A DNA stretch of 64,000 bases, from NCBI GenBank assembly GCA_022414725.1, contig CM039462.1, positions 20,277,203 through 20,341,202 on the forward strand, read 5' to 3'. How positions within the stretch are numbered: the stretch's first letter is position 1; each line of letters starts with the position of its first letter. Below the pieces are notes generated by a model. It made no database searches and was not told the origin of the DNA. It saw only the letters and a list, made by a program, of their open reading frames with translations. Positions 61,913-64,000 of the stretch are shown piece after piece. This stretch comes from Microglena sp. YARC. Its lineage: Eukaryota; Chlorophyta; Chlorophyceae; Chlamydomonadales; Chlamydomonadaceae. The translations under genes were made by a program, and so were the position numbers.

Positions 61913-62912
61913 NNNNNNNNNNNNNNNNNNNNNNNNNNNNNNNNNNNNNNNNNNNNNNNNNNNNNNNNNNNNNNNNNNNNNNNNNNNNNNNNNNNNNNNN
62001 NNNNNNNNNNNNNNNNNNNNNNNNNNNNNNNNNNNNNNNNNNNNNNNNNNNNNNNNNNNNNNNNNNNNNNNNNNNNNNNNNNNNNNNNNNNNNNNNNNNN
62101 NNNNNNNNNNNNNNNNNNNNNNNNNNNNNNNNNNNNNNNNNNNNNNNNNNNNNNNNNNNNNNNNNNNNNNNNNNNNNNNNNNNNNNNNNNNNNNNNNNNN
62201 NNNNNNNNNNNNNNNNNNNNNNNNNNNNNNNNNNNNNNNNNNNNNNNNNNNNNNNNNNNNNNNNNNNNNNNNNNNNNNNNNNNNNNNNNNNNNNNNNNNN
62301 NNNNNNNNNNNNNNNNNNNNNNNNNNNNNNNNNNNNNNNNNNNNNNNNNNNNNNNNNNNNNNNNNNNNNNNNNNNNNNNNNNNNNNNNNNNNNNNNNNNN
62401 NNNNNNNNNNNNNNNNNNNNNNNNNNNNNNNNNNNNNNNNNNNNNNNNNNNNNNNNNNNNNNNNNNNNNNNNNNNNNNNNNNNNNNNNNNNNNNNNNNNN
62501 NNNNNNNNNNNNNNNNNNNNNNNNNNNNNNNNNNNNNNNNNNNNNNNNNNNNNNNNNNNNNNNNNNNNNNNNNNNNNNNNNNNNNNNNNNNNNNNNNNNN
62601 NNNNNNNNNNNNNNNNNNNNNNNNNNNNNNNNNNNNNNNNNNNNNNNNNNNNNNNNNNNNNNNNNNNNNNNNNNNNNNNNNNNNNNNNNNNNNNNNNNNN
62701 NNNNNNNNNNNNNNNNNNNNNNNNNNNNNNNNNNNNNNNNNNNNNNNNNNNNNNNNNNNNNNNNNNNNNNNNNNNNNNNNNNNNNNNNNNNNNNNNNNNN
62801 NNNNNNNNNNNNNNNNNNNNNNNNNNNNNNNNNNNNNNNNNNNNNNNNNNNNNNNNNNNNNNNNNNNNNNNNNNNNNNNNNNNNNNNNNNNNNNNNNNNN
62901 NNNNNNNNNNNN
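61913..62912. other. Assembly gap (1000 N)
   Basis: Exactly 1000 N; a conventional gap size, so the true distance is unknown. Frames drawn across it have no meaning. Confidence 1.
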
Positions 62913-64000
62913 CAGAGAGAGATTATCACCTGAAGCCTAAGGTCTGGCAAGTCAGGATGGGGGAAAGGGTTTCGTGTTTTAGTGTTTCTAACCCGAGAAA
63001 CCTACACCTGAGCCTAGATCTGGGCAACGTCAGGAATGGGGGAAAAGGGTCGTGTTTATGTTTCTAAACCGAGAAACCTACCCTGAGCCTAGGATCTGGG
63101 CAAGTCAGGAATGGGGGAAAAGGGTTTCGTGTTTCGTGTCTAAAACCCGAGAACCTACACCTGAGCCTAAGGATCTGGGCAAGTCAGGATGGGGGATAAA
63201 GGGTGTTCGTTTTTAGCCGTGTTTCTAAAGCCCGAGAAGACCTACACCTGAGCCTAGGAATCATGGGCAAGTCAGGATGGGGAAAAGGTTCGTGTTTTAG
63301 TGTTTCTAAAACCCGGAAACCTACAGCCTGAGGGCCTAGGATCTGGGCAAGTCAGGATGGGGGAAAAGGGTTTCGTGTTTTAGTGTTCCTAAACCCGAGA
63401 AACCCTAACACCTGAGCCTAGGATCTGGGCAAGTCAGGATGGGGTGAAAAGGGTTCGTGTTTTTAGTGTTTCTAAACCGAGAAACCTAACACGCTAGCTA
63501 GGATCTGGGCAAGTCCAGGATGGGGGAAAAGGGTTTCGTGTTTTAAGTGTTTCTAACCCGAGAAACCGTTACACCTGAGCGCTAGGACTGGGCAAGGTCA
63601 GGATGGGGGAAAAGGGTTCTGTTTTTTAGTGTTTTCTAAACCGAGAAACCTACACCTGAGCCTAGATCTGGGCAAGTCAGGATGGGGGAAAAGGGTTCGT
63701 GTTTTAAGTGTTTCTAACCCGAGAAACCTAACATCCTAGCCTAGGATCTGGGCTAAGTCAGGAATGGGGGAAAAGGGTTTCGTGTTTTAAGTGTTTCGAA
63801 AACCCGAGAAACGCTACACCTGAGCCTAGGATCTGGGCAAGTCAGGATGGGGGAAAAGGGTTCGTGTTTTAGTGTTTCTAAAACCGAGGAAACTACACCT
63901 GAGACTAGATCTGGGCAAGTCAGGATGGGGGAAAAGGGTTTCGTGTTTTAGTGTTTCTAAAAACGCCGAGAAACCTACACCTGAGCCTAGGATGCTGGCA
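62913..64000. repeat. 80-bp satellite continues
   Basis: Same unit and orientation as 48105-60690, to the end of the window. Confidence 0.95.

Noticed and set aside
61388..62950. 520-codon minus-strand ORF
   Set aside because: Most of it crosses the 1000-N gap.

Overview
This is nuclear DNA of a eukaryote. It has spliceosomal GT-AG introns in at least two split genes, several families of transposable elements with target-site duplications (TSDs), simple-sequence tracts, minisatellites and a satellite field of more than 13 kb. TGTAA sits just before the short tandem tails of several retroelement 3' ends, and TTTAGGG-like tracts occur. Both would fit a green-lineage microalga, but no species can be named from the sequence alone. 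Most of the window is repeats and genes are sparse.

Layout. 1-11.2 kb: one minus-strand gene in four recognisable exons (10633-11229, 9763-9984, 4059-4211, 1058-1354, all joined in phase 0). It encodes a secretory-pathway glycosyltransferase resembling family 92 (DUF23). Its introns hold MITEs, SINE-like copies, a 5'-truncated LINE and long minisatellites. 11.3-15.9 kb: MITEs, several nested, and CA-rich arrays. 16.4-17.65 kb: a minus-strand 409-codon open frame for an unknown multi-pass membrane protein. 18.3-23.0 kb (+) and 24.6-28.9 kb (-): two copies of one LTR-retrotransposon family with gag, a protease-like domain and a second conserved ORF, but no reverse transcriptase. 28.9-34.4 kb: repeats and one doubtful exon. 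34.6-39.26 kb (-): a five-exon gene joining an RRM to a U-box; its 3' end is not found. 39.3-48.1 kb: repeats and one weak ORF. 48.1-61.5 kb and 62.9-64 kb: an 80-bp satellite interrupted by a gap of exactly 1000 N.

Main observation. In both split genes the exon-intron junctions have been tandemly duplicated into the adjacent intron. The splice acceptor of the glycosyltransferase exon at 4059-4211 recurs about 20 times as the core of the 4.2-5.95 kb minisatellite. The donor of the same exon is repeated downstream. The donor of the U-box exon (34620) is repeated three more times.

Other results with direct sequence support are hAT-like MITE families with 8-bp TSDs (several exact), an element with 9-bp TSDs, a LINE family whose copies carry 11-17 bp TSDs and a TTTCAA tail (one copy interrupts the retrotransposon gag), and a perfect 89-bp palindrome beside an LTR. 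The LTR elements and MITEs look non-autonomous: no transposase, reverse transcriptase or complete integrase is visible here, so they would depend on enzymes encoded elsewhere.
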